Of a DNA stretch of 23,115 nucleotides, positions 1 through 5,764 are shown piece after piece. Made by a program: the position numbers and the translations under genes. Position 1 is the stretch's first letter. Every line of letters begins with the position of its first letter. This stretch comes from a virus, in the IMG/VR virus record IMGVR_UViG_3300046454_000346, positions 1 through 23,115 of that record. One strand, 5' to 3'. The notes under the pieces were generated by a model. It did not search any database, was not told the origin of the DNA, and saw nothing but the letters and a program-made list of their open reading frames with translations.

Positions 1-3
1 AAT

Positions 4-534
4 ATGAATCAAGAAAAGAAGCAAATTCACGCGGTTTTAGCAATCGACCCAGGCGGAACTACCGGAATCGGCGCGGGGTACGTCGAGCTACGTCCGACAC
101 GCCGTGAGACGCTGTCTACGCTCTACCATCGCAAGGCCGTCGAGGTTACAGGCGACTGGCTAGAGCAGTCGGCACAACTCGCTCAGATGATGAACCGATT
201 TGTGTTCACCGCGAACGTCGAGAACAGCCTGCCGCTTGACAACATTCACATCTGCATCGAGGACTTCATCTTGCGGCGTCGGCAGGAGGGTGGAGCGACC
301 GGCAACCTCACCAGCTGTTGGGTCGCGGCCGGAGCTGTTGCGCTGTTCCAGACTGACCAAGGACTGGAAGTTGTCGAGGGTGTGATGCCGATCAAGTGGC
401 AGCAGCCGAGCCACGCAAAGACACTGATGACCGACGCGCGGCTGAAAAGCTATGGGTTGTGGGAGGTCGGCTCGGCACACCTTCGCGATGTGTGGCGTCA
501 CTTTGGTCTGAGGGTGGACGGCCTCATCATCTGA
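4..534 (+). CDS. RuvC-like Holliday junction resolvase / RNase H-fold nuclease
   Basis: This 176-residue protein looks like a RuvC-type resolvase, which cuts branched DNA such as Holliday junctions with metal-binding acidic residues. The N-terminus has the first beta strand and glycine turn of the RNase H fold (AIDPGGTTGIG, D15). A second acidic strand follows (ICIEDFIL, E86/D87), and the C-terminus has a HLRDVWRH segment (D162, H166) typical of the last catalytic helix. The spacing fits phage RuvC-like enzymes, which are about 150-180 residues long. The start is only 3 bases into the window, so its ribosome-binding site is not visible and an upstream in-frame start cannot be excluded. Phage resolvases usually clear branched replication products so that the terminase can package DNA; its position about 2.5 kb ahead of the terminase is consistent with that role. 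The fold is fairly sure, the exact substrate is inferred. Confidence 0.75.
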   Translation: MNQEKKQIHAVLAIDPGGTTGIGAGYVELRPTRRETLSTLYHRKAVEVTGDWLEQSAQLAQMMNRFVFTANVENSLPLDNIHICIEDFILRRRQEGGATGNLTSCWVAAGAVALFQTDQGLEVVEGVMPIKWQQPSHAKTLMTDARLKSYGLWEVGSAHLRDVWRHFGLRVDGLII

Positions 535-553
535 AATGCGTTATGCTTCCTGA

Positions 554-580
554 GTCAACCCCTACCAAAAGGAGCAAACC
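554..580 (+). promoter_or_regulatory. Start-associated leader repeat, copy 1
   Basis: The short gap before the gene at 581 contains GTCAACCCC (554-562) followed 6 bases later by AAGGAGCAA (569-577) and then the start codon. The same two blocks with nearly the same spacing lie before the gene at 2048. The second block is the ribosome-binding site; the first is not explained by it. A TATGCT at 542-547 could be a -10 box, but no good -35 was seen. Confidence 0.5.
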
Positions 581-934
581 ATGAGCATCGAGGATCTCGA
601 CATTCGCACAGCAGACGGTGAGGAAATCATCGTTGGTGAGTCGATCTACGCTGAAGATCCGGGCCGTCCGCCGCTGGAGGGAAAGGTGACCAACATCACC
701 GAGCCTGAAGGCGAGCTGAATGAGAGCGGGCAGATGATCGCTATTCATCCCAAGGTTTCGGTGGAGTGGAGCAACGGTGACAAAGAGGTGTTCGACGCGA
801 CGCCGCTGTTCATCGACCCGAACTGGGAAGCTGAGAAATATGAATGCGATGAACTGTACGACGACCGAGGGCTGGTTGAGAACATGCCGAGCGCTGACGA
901 CATGGCGAAGTCGGATGGGTTGGGTCTTCGATGA
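581..934 (+). CDS. Hypothetical acidic phage protein (117 aa)
   Basis: No family was recognised. The 117-residue product is strongly acidic, especially in its C-terminal half, and has no membrane segment or cysteine cluster. The middle (KVSVEWSNGDKEVFDA) reads like a small beta-rich domain. The ATG at 581 is preceded by AAAAGGAGCAAACC, a strong ribosome-binding site, and lies within the repeated leader described at 554. Its stop overlaps the start of the next gene by four bases (ATGA at 931-934), so the two are probably translationally coupled. Coding is supported by the clean start signal, the overlap and the GC-rich third positions. The function is unknown. Confidence 0.75.
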   Translation: MSIEDLDIRTADGEEIIVGESIYAEDPGRPPLEGKVTNITEPEGELNESGQMIAIHPKVSVEWSNGDKEVFDATPLFIDPNWEAEKYECDELYDDRGLVENMPSADDMAKSDGLGLR

Positions 935-1608
935 TTCCCGACTACGTGCTTGACACCAAATTCGGGGACATCGAGGTTCGTGAGCCACGCGGCTACTGGC
1001 GGACCGGCATCGTGTTCGAGCTGGATGGCATCGCCGTCGAAGTCGAATCGCCAGCACAAGGCGACGATGAGGTCAGCTGGGCGGAGCTGGAGATTCAAAA
1101 CTCCAGCTATCCACTCCAGGACATCGAGCGTCTGCTCAAAGTGATCGGCTTTGCTGGTGAGCTGGTCCGGATGATCAACGCAGCGAACGCCGACGCTGTT
1201 GCCGCTGTCGAAGAGGCCGAGGCGAAACAGGAGGAGCGCGAAGCCGAGGAGCGAGCCGCAAAGGATGCGCTCACCGACGAACGCAAGCAGATGTTGCTCA
1301 ACGAGCTGATGGGCGAGGTGGTCCGCGTTCGACACAGCACCTATCGCACGACAGCCAAAGCGACCGTCGAGTCGATTGGTCGCGACTACGACGACAACGC
1401 GGAGCCGACCCGATGGGAGCCGAGGCTCCGCTGGGACTCGCGCAACAACGCCAACCGGAGCACCACCGATGTCGAGAACTGGATGCTGCTCGATGTCAAG
1501 ACCGACAAAGGTTGGCGCAACGTCTGGGACGACGGTGCTCACGACATCGGTGGAGTGGCGCGCGGCAGCCGCGAGCGGATCAAGCCTTGGTCAGGCGGGC
1601 TGCGCTGA
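931..1608 (+). CDS. Hypothetical protein with central charged helix (225 aa)
   Basis: This 225-residue protein was not assigned to a family. Residues about 85-130 are almost entirely Glu, Ala, Lys and Arg and should form a long helix or coiled coil. They separate an N-terminal beta-like part from a C-terminal part rich in Trp, Arg and Asp (ENWMLLDVKTDKGW). There is no signal peptide or membrane segment. The start overlaps the previous stop (ATGA) and its own TGA shares a base with the next start (TGATG at 1606-1610), which places it in the middle of a three-gene operon (581-1877). A role in DNA metabolism or host take-over would fit the position but nothing in the sequence shows it. Confidence 0.75.
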   Translation: MIPDYVLDTKFGDIEVREPRGYWRTGIVFELDGIAVEVESPAQGDDEVSWAELEIQNSSYPLQDIERLLKVIGFAGELVRMINAANADAVAAVEEAEAKQEEREAEERAAKDALTDERKQMLLNELMGEVVRVRHSTYRTTAKATVESIGRDYDDNAEPTRWEPRLRWDSRNNANRSTTDVENWMLLDVKTDKGWRNVWDDGAHDIGGVARGSRERIKPWSGGLR

Positions 1609-1877
1609 TGGGCATCATCGAGGAGGCCGCGCAGTTCGTCGCTGCGGCCTGCGAGACCTCGCCGGACACCAACGCGGTATTGGAGTTTTGCGAAGTGAGG
1701 GACATCGACCCGGACGAATTGCGAGCGTACTGTGGGCAGGTCGGCGAGAAATGGTTGGATGAACGGCTGGCTGCCGGTGGGGTGAGCGTCGAAGACGCCG
1801 CCTTCCTGGTCTGCCTCGCCTTCCACGTCGGCTATGAGACCGCTGCTAAGCGTTACCTGGCTGATCCGCTAGGATGA
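1608..1877 (+). CDS. Hypothetical small protein (89 aa)
   Basis: This 89-residue, mostly helical, acidic protein has no recognised domain. The reading frame stays open upstream to 1413, but the ATG at 1608 is preferred because it overlaps the previous stop by one base (TGATG) and the upstream extension would lie wholly inside the preceding gene. It has three cysteines without a zinc-binding spacing. It is the last gene of the 581-1877 unit: after its TGA there is a weak 5-bp hairpin (GGAAC/GTTCC, 1883-1898) and then the strong terminator at about 1944. Confidence 0.65.
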   Translation: MGIIEEAAQFVAAACETSPDTNAVLEFCEVRDIDPDELRAYCGQVGEKWLDERLAAGGVSVEDAAFLVCLAFHVGYETAAKRYLADPLG

Positions 1878-1943
1878 CCTACGGAACCTCCCCGTTCCAC
1901 ACTTGCCGATGCTCAAGGGGTTGACATCGAGCGAGGCACAAAC

Positions 1944-1991
1944 GCCCCGTCGTCTGGTTGACTGGTCCAGGCGGCGGGGTGTTTGCTTTCT
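1944..1991 (+). terminator. Intrinsic terminator after the 581-1877 operon
   Basis: The arms CCCCGTCGTCTGG (1945-1957) and CCAGGCGGCGGGG (1967-1979) pair over 13 positions without a bulge, two or three of them G:U in RNA, around a 9-base loop. A T-rich stretch (TGTTTGCTTTCT) follows. This is the classical form of a factor-independent terminator and it sits in the largest gap of the first 3 kb. Confidence 0.85.
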
Positions 1992-2000
1992 GATGGTCAA

Positions 2001-2047
2001 TAGTCTATCGTGTGGGCATGAGGTCAACCCCGACGCAAGGAGCAACG
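2001..2047 (+). promoter_or_regulatory. Candidate promoter and start-associated leader repeat, copy 2
   Basis: Just after the terminator there is a possible -10 box TATCGT (2006-2011); a TTGCTT 17 bases upstream (1983-1988) is a poor -35. GTCAACCCC (2023-2031) and AAGGAGCAAC (2037-2046) repeat the leader found at 554-577. The AAGGAG block fixes the start of the next gene at 2048. The promoter call is weak; the repeat and ribosome-binding site are directly visible. Confidence 0.45.
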
Positions 2048-2353
2048 ATGAACTTCACCCAGGCTCTAGTCAACGCGGATCGCGAGCGCCAGCGCCAGGA
2101 CCGCGAGCAGGCCAGCGAACTCACCGAGGTTCGCCTAGACGAGCAGACGGTGCTGAAGGGTCCGTTCGACCTGAGCGATCCGGTCGGCGGGCAGGCGATC
2201 TTCGCGGTGGTCTTCGAGGACACCGGCGAGATTCGCGAACAGCTGGTTGACCGCCTCAACCTCCACCCGACTTGGACGGCGACCGTCGCGAAGCGCGCGG
2301 CGAAGATCGACCGCAACGAGCTGACCCCGCACTCGCTGGTTCCCCGCAAGTAA
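2048..2353 (+). CDS. Hypothetical small protein (101 aa)
   Basis: This is a 101-residue protein of unknown family, with a charged N-terminal helix rich in Arg, Gln and Glu (residues about 8-30) and a more mixed C-terminal part. An in-frame ATG at 2012 exists, but the ATG at 2048 has an optimal AAGGAG five bases upstream and is chosen. The gene stands between a terminator and the zinc-ribbon gene 50 bases downstream, so both probably belong to one transcript ending at the 2889 terminator. No catalytic motif, cysteine or membrane segment was seen. Confidence 0.7.
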   Translation: MNFTQALVNADRERQRQDREQASELTEVRLDEQTVLKGPFDLSDPVGGQAIFAVVFEDTGEIREQLVDRLNLHPTWTATVAKRAAKIDRNELTPHSLVPRK

Positions 2354-2403
2354 CTTCCACTCACCAACAACGTCGCAAAAACCAATCAAGGAGAACGATT
2401 CAG

Positions 2404-2853
2404 ATGGCCGCAACCAAAACCAAAAAAGCCGCAGGAGCCGGACTCGGCTCAGCGGGGAACAACGACGGGTCGCGCAGGCAGAAGACCCGTGACCAGGAGC
2501 GGTGCCAGTGGTGCCACACCAAGGTGCCGCTCACCGATCAGTTCGTCGTCTACAACGACATCCCCAACCAGAAGGTCATCAAGGCGAAGGACGCCACCAA
2601 GCCCAAGCACGTCAAGAAGAGCCACTACTGCTCGGACTGTGCGGACAAGCGGAAGGCGACCAAGGAGAAGTTTGACGAGGCCGTCAACCGAGGCAAGGGC
2701 GCGGTGAAGAAGGCCGCGAAGAAGGGCAAGGCCGCAGTCAAGAAAAAGGTCGCTGCCAAGCCCAAGTCCACCGAGTCGGCTCCCAAGAAACGTCGGGTGG
2801 TAAAGCGCAAAGCGAAAGCCGCCGAGGCCAAAGCGAGCGCGGAGCCTTTCTAG
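2404..2853 (+). CDS. Zinc-ribbon protein with histone-H1-like Lys/Ala tail
   Basis: The 149-residue product has two CxxC knuckles (C34/C37 in RCQWCHTK and C76/C79 in YCSDCADK) about 40 residues apart, the pattern of a zinc ribbon. From about residue 90 it changes to a low-complexity, very basic tail of Lys, Ala and Arg (AVKKAAKKGKAAVKKK), which resembles histone H1 tails and the tail of mycobacterial HU. The N-terminus (residues 1-30) is also basic and glycine-rich. Such a composition is expected to bind nucleic acid without strong sequence preference. The ATG at 2404 follows AAGGAG (2387-2392) by 11 bases; an upstream in-frame start at 2272 would lie inside the previous gene. Binding of phage or host DNA, or condensation of DNA, is an inference. 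Confidence 0.75.
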   Translation: MAATKTKKAAGAGLGSAGNNDGSRRQKTRDQERCQWCHTKVPLTDQFVVYNDIPNQKVIKAKDATKPKHVKKSHYCSDCADKRKATKEKFDEAVNRGKGAVKKAAKKGKAAVKKKVAAKPKSTESAPKKRRVVKRKAKAAEAKASAEPF

Positions 2854-2888
2854 GCCTCCTCCCAGCCTAGAACCCCGTAGCGTGAGCG

Positions 2889-2918
2889 GCCCGCCATCCG
2901 GCGGGTCGTTTGCGTTCT
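2889..2918 (+). terminator. Intrinsic terminator before the packaging module
   Basis: CCCGCC (2890-2895) and GGCGGG (2900-2905) pair perfectly around a 4-base loop, followed by TCGTTTGCGTTCT. The hairpin isolates the accessory block from the terminase genes. The octamer TCGTTTGC occurs both here (2906-2913) and again at 2923-2930. Confidence 0.8.
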
Positions 2919-2985
2919 AGCGTCGTTTGCAGGGATTTCGCTCTCACCACGCGGCTGTGGCATGCCTGGGTAGGCGTGGATCGGC

Positions 2986-2991
2986 TATGGT
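2986..2991 (+). promoter_or_regulatory. Candidate -10 box for the packaging/head operon
   Basis: TATGGT matches the actinobacterial -10 pattern and lies in the gap between a terminator and the first packaging gene, where a promoter is expected. No convincing -35 is present at 16-18 bases spacing. Transcription would begin around 2998, only a few bases before the ATG at 3003. The sequence context (CTATGGTGT) resembles that of the candidate at 2005 (CTATCGTGT). Confidence 0.4.
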
Positions 2992-3002
2992 GTCGCCCCG
3001 GA

Positions 3003-3665
3003 ATGGGGGCACACACACCAGCTGAAGTTGAGGCGGCAGTCAAACAGCCGCCCTCAGACATCGGCCCAGTCAAGCCGGACACCAAGTGCAACGCGACGTT
3101 GCGCGGCAAGGGCAAGCTCTGTGGGATGGCTGCTGGGGCTGGCACTGACCACAAGGGAGTAGGCCGCTGCAAGCTCCACGGTGGCGCCTCACCGTCGTAC
3201 CTGCCGGAGCTTCAAAGGTTGATCGCCACCCAGGCTGTCGAGAAGTACGGCATCCCGATCCAGACCGATCCTCAAACCGCTCTCGAAGAAGAGCTAGATC
3301 GCACAGCCGGTCATGTGGCGTGGCTGCGCATCCAGGTGGCAGAACTTGAGGAGCTGGGTGGGCCGGTCGGCAGCGAAGGGGTCAACGATGTCGGCGTGCG
3401 AATGCACCCGAGCTACAAACCTGACCTGATGTTGAGCCTGTACCAGACCGAGCGCAAACACCTGACGCAGGTAGCCAAGGCTTGCATAGAGGCGGGCATT
3501 GAAGAGCGCCGCGTCCGGCTAGCCGAAAGCCAAGGCGCGTTGATCGCCAAGGCCATCACAGGGATCCTCAAGGAGCTGGGTGTAGACATGACCAACCCGC
3601 AGACGCCCAAGGTGGTCCGCAAGCACCTTGCACTGCTAGAGCCTGGCGAGGCCGTAGCAGCATGA
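3003..3665 (+). CDS. Terminase small subunit
   Basis: The terminase small subunit recognises phage DNA at the packaging site and hands it to the large subunit. This 220-residue protein has the Cys/His motif common in small terminases of actinobacterial phages: C29, C40, then AGAGTDHKGVG with H50, and CKLHGG with C56 and H59. These residues probably bind zinc. The middle and C-terminal parts are helical (residues 90-200), suited to forming a ring. The large subunit 600 bases downstream supports the call. The frame is open from a TTG at 2910, but that start lies in the terminator, so the ATG at 3003 is chosen. It has only CCCCGGA upstream, no real ribosome-binding site, and may be translated from a nearly leaderless message. 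Confidence 0.8.
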   Translation: MGAHTPAEVEAAVKQPPSDIGPVKPDTKCNATLRGKGKLCGMAAGAGTDHKGVGRCKLHGGASPSYLPELQRLIATQAVEKYGIPIQTDPQTALEEELDRTAGHVAWLRIQVAELEELGGPVGSEGVNDVGVRMHPSYKPDLMLSLYQTERKHLTQVAKACIEAGIEERRVRLAESQGALIAKAITGILKELGVDMTNPQTPKVVRKHLALLEPGEAVAA

Positions 3666-3790
3666 GGATGCTAGGCACCCAAGCGAGCCGCAAGGTGTGC
3701 GCTTGTTGCCACGACACCAGAGGGCGGCGCGAACGTCGCAGGGTGAAGCGTCGCGAGCGTCAGCAACTACGTCGAGAGCTGGCTGCATGA
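3662..3790 (+). CDS. Small Cys/Arg-rich peptide (42 aa)
   Basis: This short gene overlaps the end of the terminase small subunit gene (ATGA at 3662-3665). The 42-residue product begins with about ten ordinary residues, then has a cysteine/histidine knot (KVCACCHDT; C13, C15, C16, H17), and the remainder is nearly all Arg, Glu, Lys and Gln (RGRRERRRVKRRERQQLRRE), probably a basic helix. It could bind nucleic acid or the terminase. There are too few ligands for a complete classical zinc finger within one chain. Coding is supported by the start-stop overlap and by the non-random composition; the function is unknown. Confidence 0.5.
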   Translation: MRMLGTQASRKVCACCHDTRGRRERRRVKRRERQQLRRELAA

Positions 3791-3990
3791 TCTCCAGGTC
3801 CACAGACGGTGGGCAAGCAGCTCAGGCAACCCTGCCTACCCGAGCGCGGCCTACGGACCTGGAGAGGGGTGGGGTTGAGCAGGCTACTGCGGCGGCTGCT
3901 CCCCCACCCCAACGTCCTGCTAGGACACGACAGCTGGTCGAGTCAGGCGGCTTGATCTGGGGAGGTGTGCTGTGGCCCCATCGACGGTGA
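3787..3990 (+). CDS. Doubtful ORF across the inter-terminase hairpin region (67 aa)
   Basis: An ATG overlaps the stop of the 42-residue gene (ATGA at 3787-3790) and the frame runs to a TGA at 3990, 19 bases inside the next gene. The overlap is typical of this operon, but the product is Ala, Pro, Gly and Arg rich with no domain. The DNA is mainly inverted repeats, which could explain the composition without coding. It may be real, or the region may be a non-coding site. Confidence 0.25.
   Translation: MISRSTDGGQAAQATLPTRARPTDLERGGVEQATAAAAPPPQRPARTRQLVESGGLIWGGVLWPHRR
3791..3926. repeat. Cluster of inverted repeats between the two terminase genes
   Basis: Three inverted repeats lie end to end. 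TCTCCAGGTCC (3791-3801) is the exact reverse complement of GGACCTGGAGA (3855-3865). Directly after it, GGGGTGGGG-TT-GAGCAG (3866-3882) pairs with CTGCTC-CCCCACCCC (3896-3910) over 15 bp with a two-base bulge and a 13-base loop. GTCCT/AGGAC (3914-3926) forms a small third hairpin. No T-tract follows, so a simple intrinsic terminator is unlikely. The position between small and large terminase genes is where phages often keep a cos or pac site; a regulatory RNA structure is the alternative. Confidence 0.6.
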
Positions 3991-4271
3991 TCACGCCAGA
4001 GAGCGAGCTGGGCAAGAGCAAGGCCATTCTTGAGTGGCTGGATGAGCATGGCGTAGCGAAGGGTGACTGCTACAAGATCGAGCATGTCGATGGTTCGGGC
4101 ATCGCGACGGTCTACTGCTTCAAGCGCAACGAGCATGGCGCCAAGTATGTCATCGGAGCAGACCTTGGATTGCTCAAGGGCGATCCGAGGCTGCCTCCAA
4201 ACGCTGGTGATGTTGCCGTCGAGGAGCCACGCGCTATCAACATGAAGCGTCCGCTCCCGGTGGCGCCATGA
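3972..4271 (+). CDS. Hypothetical protein between the terminase genes (99 aa)
   Basis: A GTG start at 3972 is preceded by GGGGAGG (3959-3965) six bases upstream, a good ribosome-binding site. The 99-residue product has a helical N-terminal part followed by a beta-like part (KIEHVDGSGIATVYCFKR) and a proline-rich C-terminus. No family was recognised. Its stop overlaps the start of the terminase large subunit by four bases (ATGA at 4268), so it is probably made together with the packaging motor. A role in packaging is suggested by position only. Confidence 0.65.
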   Translation: MAPSTVITPESELGKSKAILEWLDEHGVAKGDCYKIEHVDGSGIATVYCFKRNEHGAKYVIGADLGLLKGDPRLPPNAGDVAVEEPRAINMKRPLPVAP

Positions 4272-5764
4272 CAACCGCCTTCGCTGAGGCGGCTGACATC
4301 ATCGACCCGCCCATGGTCGGGGCTGCGTTGTACCATGATGACCCGAAAGGGTTTGTCCATGACTGCTTCATCTGGAAGGACGACGATCCCGGACCGACCG
4401 ACTACCAGGACGAGGTGCTGGACCGGATCGTCGCAGAGCATCGAGTCGCGGTGTGTGGCCCACACGGTCTGGGCAAGACCACCACGGCAGCGTGGATCAT
4501 CCTGTGGTTCAGCTTGACCAGGGATGCGATGGCTGAGGACTGGAAAGTGCCGACCACCGCATCGGTGTGGAGGCAGCTGGAAAAGTTCCTGTGGCCAGAG
4601 GTTCACAAGTGGGCAGCTCGGCTCAACTGGGAGCTGCTAGAGCGTCGGCCGTTCCGTGACGGTGAAGAGCTGCTCGACATGGCGATCAAGCTGCGCACAG
4701 GTGAGGCGTTCGCAGTCGCCTCAGACGACCCGGCGAAAATCGAGGGTGCGCACGCTGACCAGCTGCTCTACCTGTATGACGAGAGCAAGTCGATCAGCCA
4801 GGAGACCTTTGATGCCTCAGAGGGAGCGTTCTCCGGCGCTGGTATGGATACGTCGGCGGAAGCCTTCGCCCTAGCATCCAGCACCCCAGGAGAGCCGCAG
4901 GGACGTTTCTACGACATTCAAAAGCGGCGACCCGGCACCGAGGACTGGTCAGTCAAGAAGGTGACCAAGGAGGAAGTCCAGGCAGCCGGTCGGATGTCGA
5001 AGGAATGGGCCGAGCAACGCGAGAAGCAGTGGGGCAAGGAATCGGCGGTGTACATCAACCGCGTGCTGGGCGACTTCGCGTCCAGCGAGGAGGACACCGT
5101 CATTCCGCTGAGCTGGGTCGAAGCAGCCAACGAGCGTTGGCATGAGGAGCATGAGGACTGGAGCGCCGACCTAGAGAACGTCGGCTGCGACATCGCGCGG
5201 TCCGGCAAAGACAAGACCGTGCTCGCCCTGCGTCGAGGCAGCCTCTTGACTGAGCTACGCAGGTTCACCAGGCAGGGCACGATGGAGACCACCGGGGTGA
5301 TCAAGGGTGTGCTCCAAATAGATCCCGCAGCCATCGCGACGGTGGACGTCATCGGGATCGGCGCGGGCGTCGTAGACCGACTGCTGGAGATGGGGATGCC
5401 CTGCGAGCCGTTCAACGCGAGCGAGCGCACCGAGGTGCTGGACAGCACAGGCGAGCTGGGCTTTGTCAACTGTCGCGCAGCCAGCTGGTGGAACCTACGC
5501 GAGCTGCTGGACCCTGACAGCACCTATGACGCCATTGCGCTGCCGCCCGACGACATGCTTACCGGCGACCTGACCGCTCCGCACTGGAGGGTGATGAGCG
5601 GTGGACGTATCCAGGTCGAGTCCAAGCAGGACATCATCAAACGACTCGGCCGCAGCACCGACGACGGCGACGCCGTGGTCATGGCCTTCTGGGAAGGACA
5701 GCCGCGTGAACAGGAGCATGTCGAGGAGACATGGGAACCCGAAACGATTGGAGCAGACATATGA
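4268..5764 (+). CDS. Terminase large subunit (packaging ATPase and nuclease)
   Basis: The terminase large subunit pumps DNA into the prohead using ATP and cuts it at the start and end of packaging. The 498-residue protein has a Walker A loop (GPHGLGKTT, residues 64-72), a Walker B strand ending in acids (LLYLYDE, 166-172) and a coupling motif (ASSTP, 203-207). The C-terminal RNase H-like nuclease shows the first acid at D308 (GCDIARSGKDKT), the second at D360 (ATVDVIGIGAG) and a last acidic pair near D466/D468 (DDGDAVVMAFW). Length and order fit the family. The start overlaps the preceding gene by ATGA and the stop overlaps the protease gene at 5761 in the same way. Confidence 0.93.
   Translation: MTTAFAEAADIIDPPMVGAALYHDDPKGFVHDCFIWKDDDPGPTDYQDEVLDRIVAEHRVAVCGPHGLGKTTTAAWIILWFSLTRDAMAEDWKVPTTASVWRQLEKFLWPEVHKWAARLNWELLERRPFRDGEELLDMAIKLRTGEAFAVASDDPAKIEGAHADQLLYLYDESKSISQETFDASEGAFSGAGMDTSAEAFALASSTPGEPQGRFYDIQKRRPGTEDWSVKKVTKEEVQAAGRMSKEWAEQREKQWGKESAVYINRVLGDFASSEEDTVIPLSWVEAANERWHEEHEDWSADLENVGCDIARSGKDKTVLALRRGSLLTELRRFTRQGTMETTGVIKGVLQIDPAAIATVDVIGIGAGVVDRLLEMGMPCEPFNASERTEVLDSTGELGFVNCRAASWWNLRELLDPDSTYDAIALPPDDMLTGDLTAPHWRVMSGGRIQVESKQDIIKRLGRSTDDGDAVVMAFWEGQPREQEHVEETWEPETIGADI

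Noticed and set aside
745-1542. Long minus-strand open frame (265 codons)
   Set aside because: It lies opposite two overlapping + strand genes with proper ribosome-binding sites; its product is low-complexity and it is a typical GC-rich shadow.
1883-1898. GGAAC/GTTCC hairpin after the gene ending at 1877
   Set aside because: It is a five-base stem without a T-tract; the real terminator 45 bases downstream is much stronger.
1921-1926. Perfect TTGACA that could be a -35 box
   Set aside because: At 16-18 bases spacing the sequence falls inside the GC-rich terminator stem and offers no -10 box.
2910-3002. N-terminal extension of the small terminase subunit from a TTG at 2910
   Set aside because: The TTG lies in the terminator tail, has no ribosome-binding site and would add 31 residues unlike the family; the -10-like box lies inside this part.
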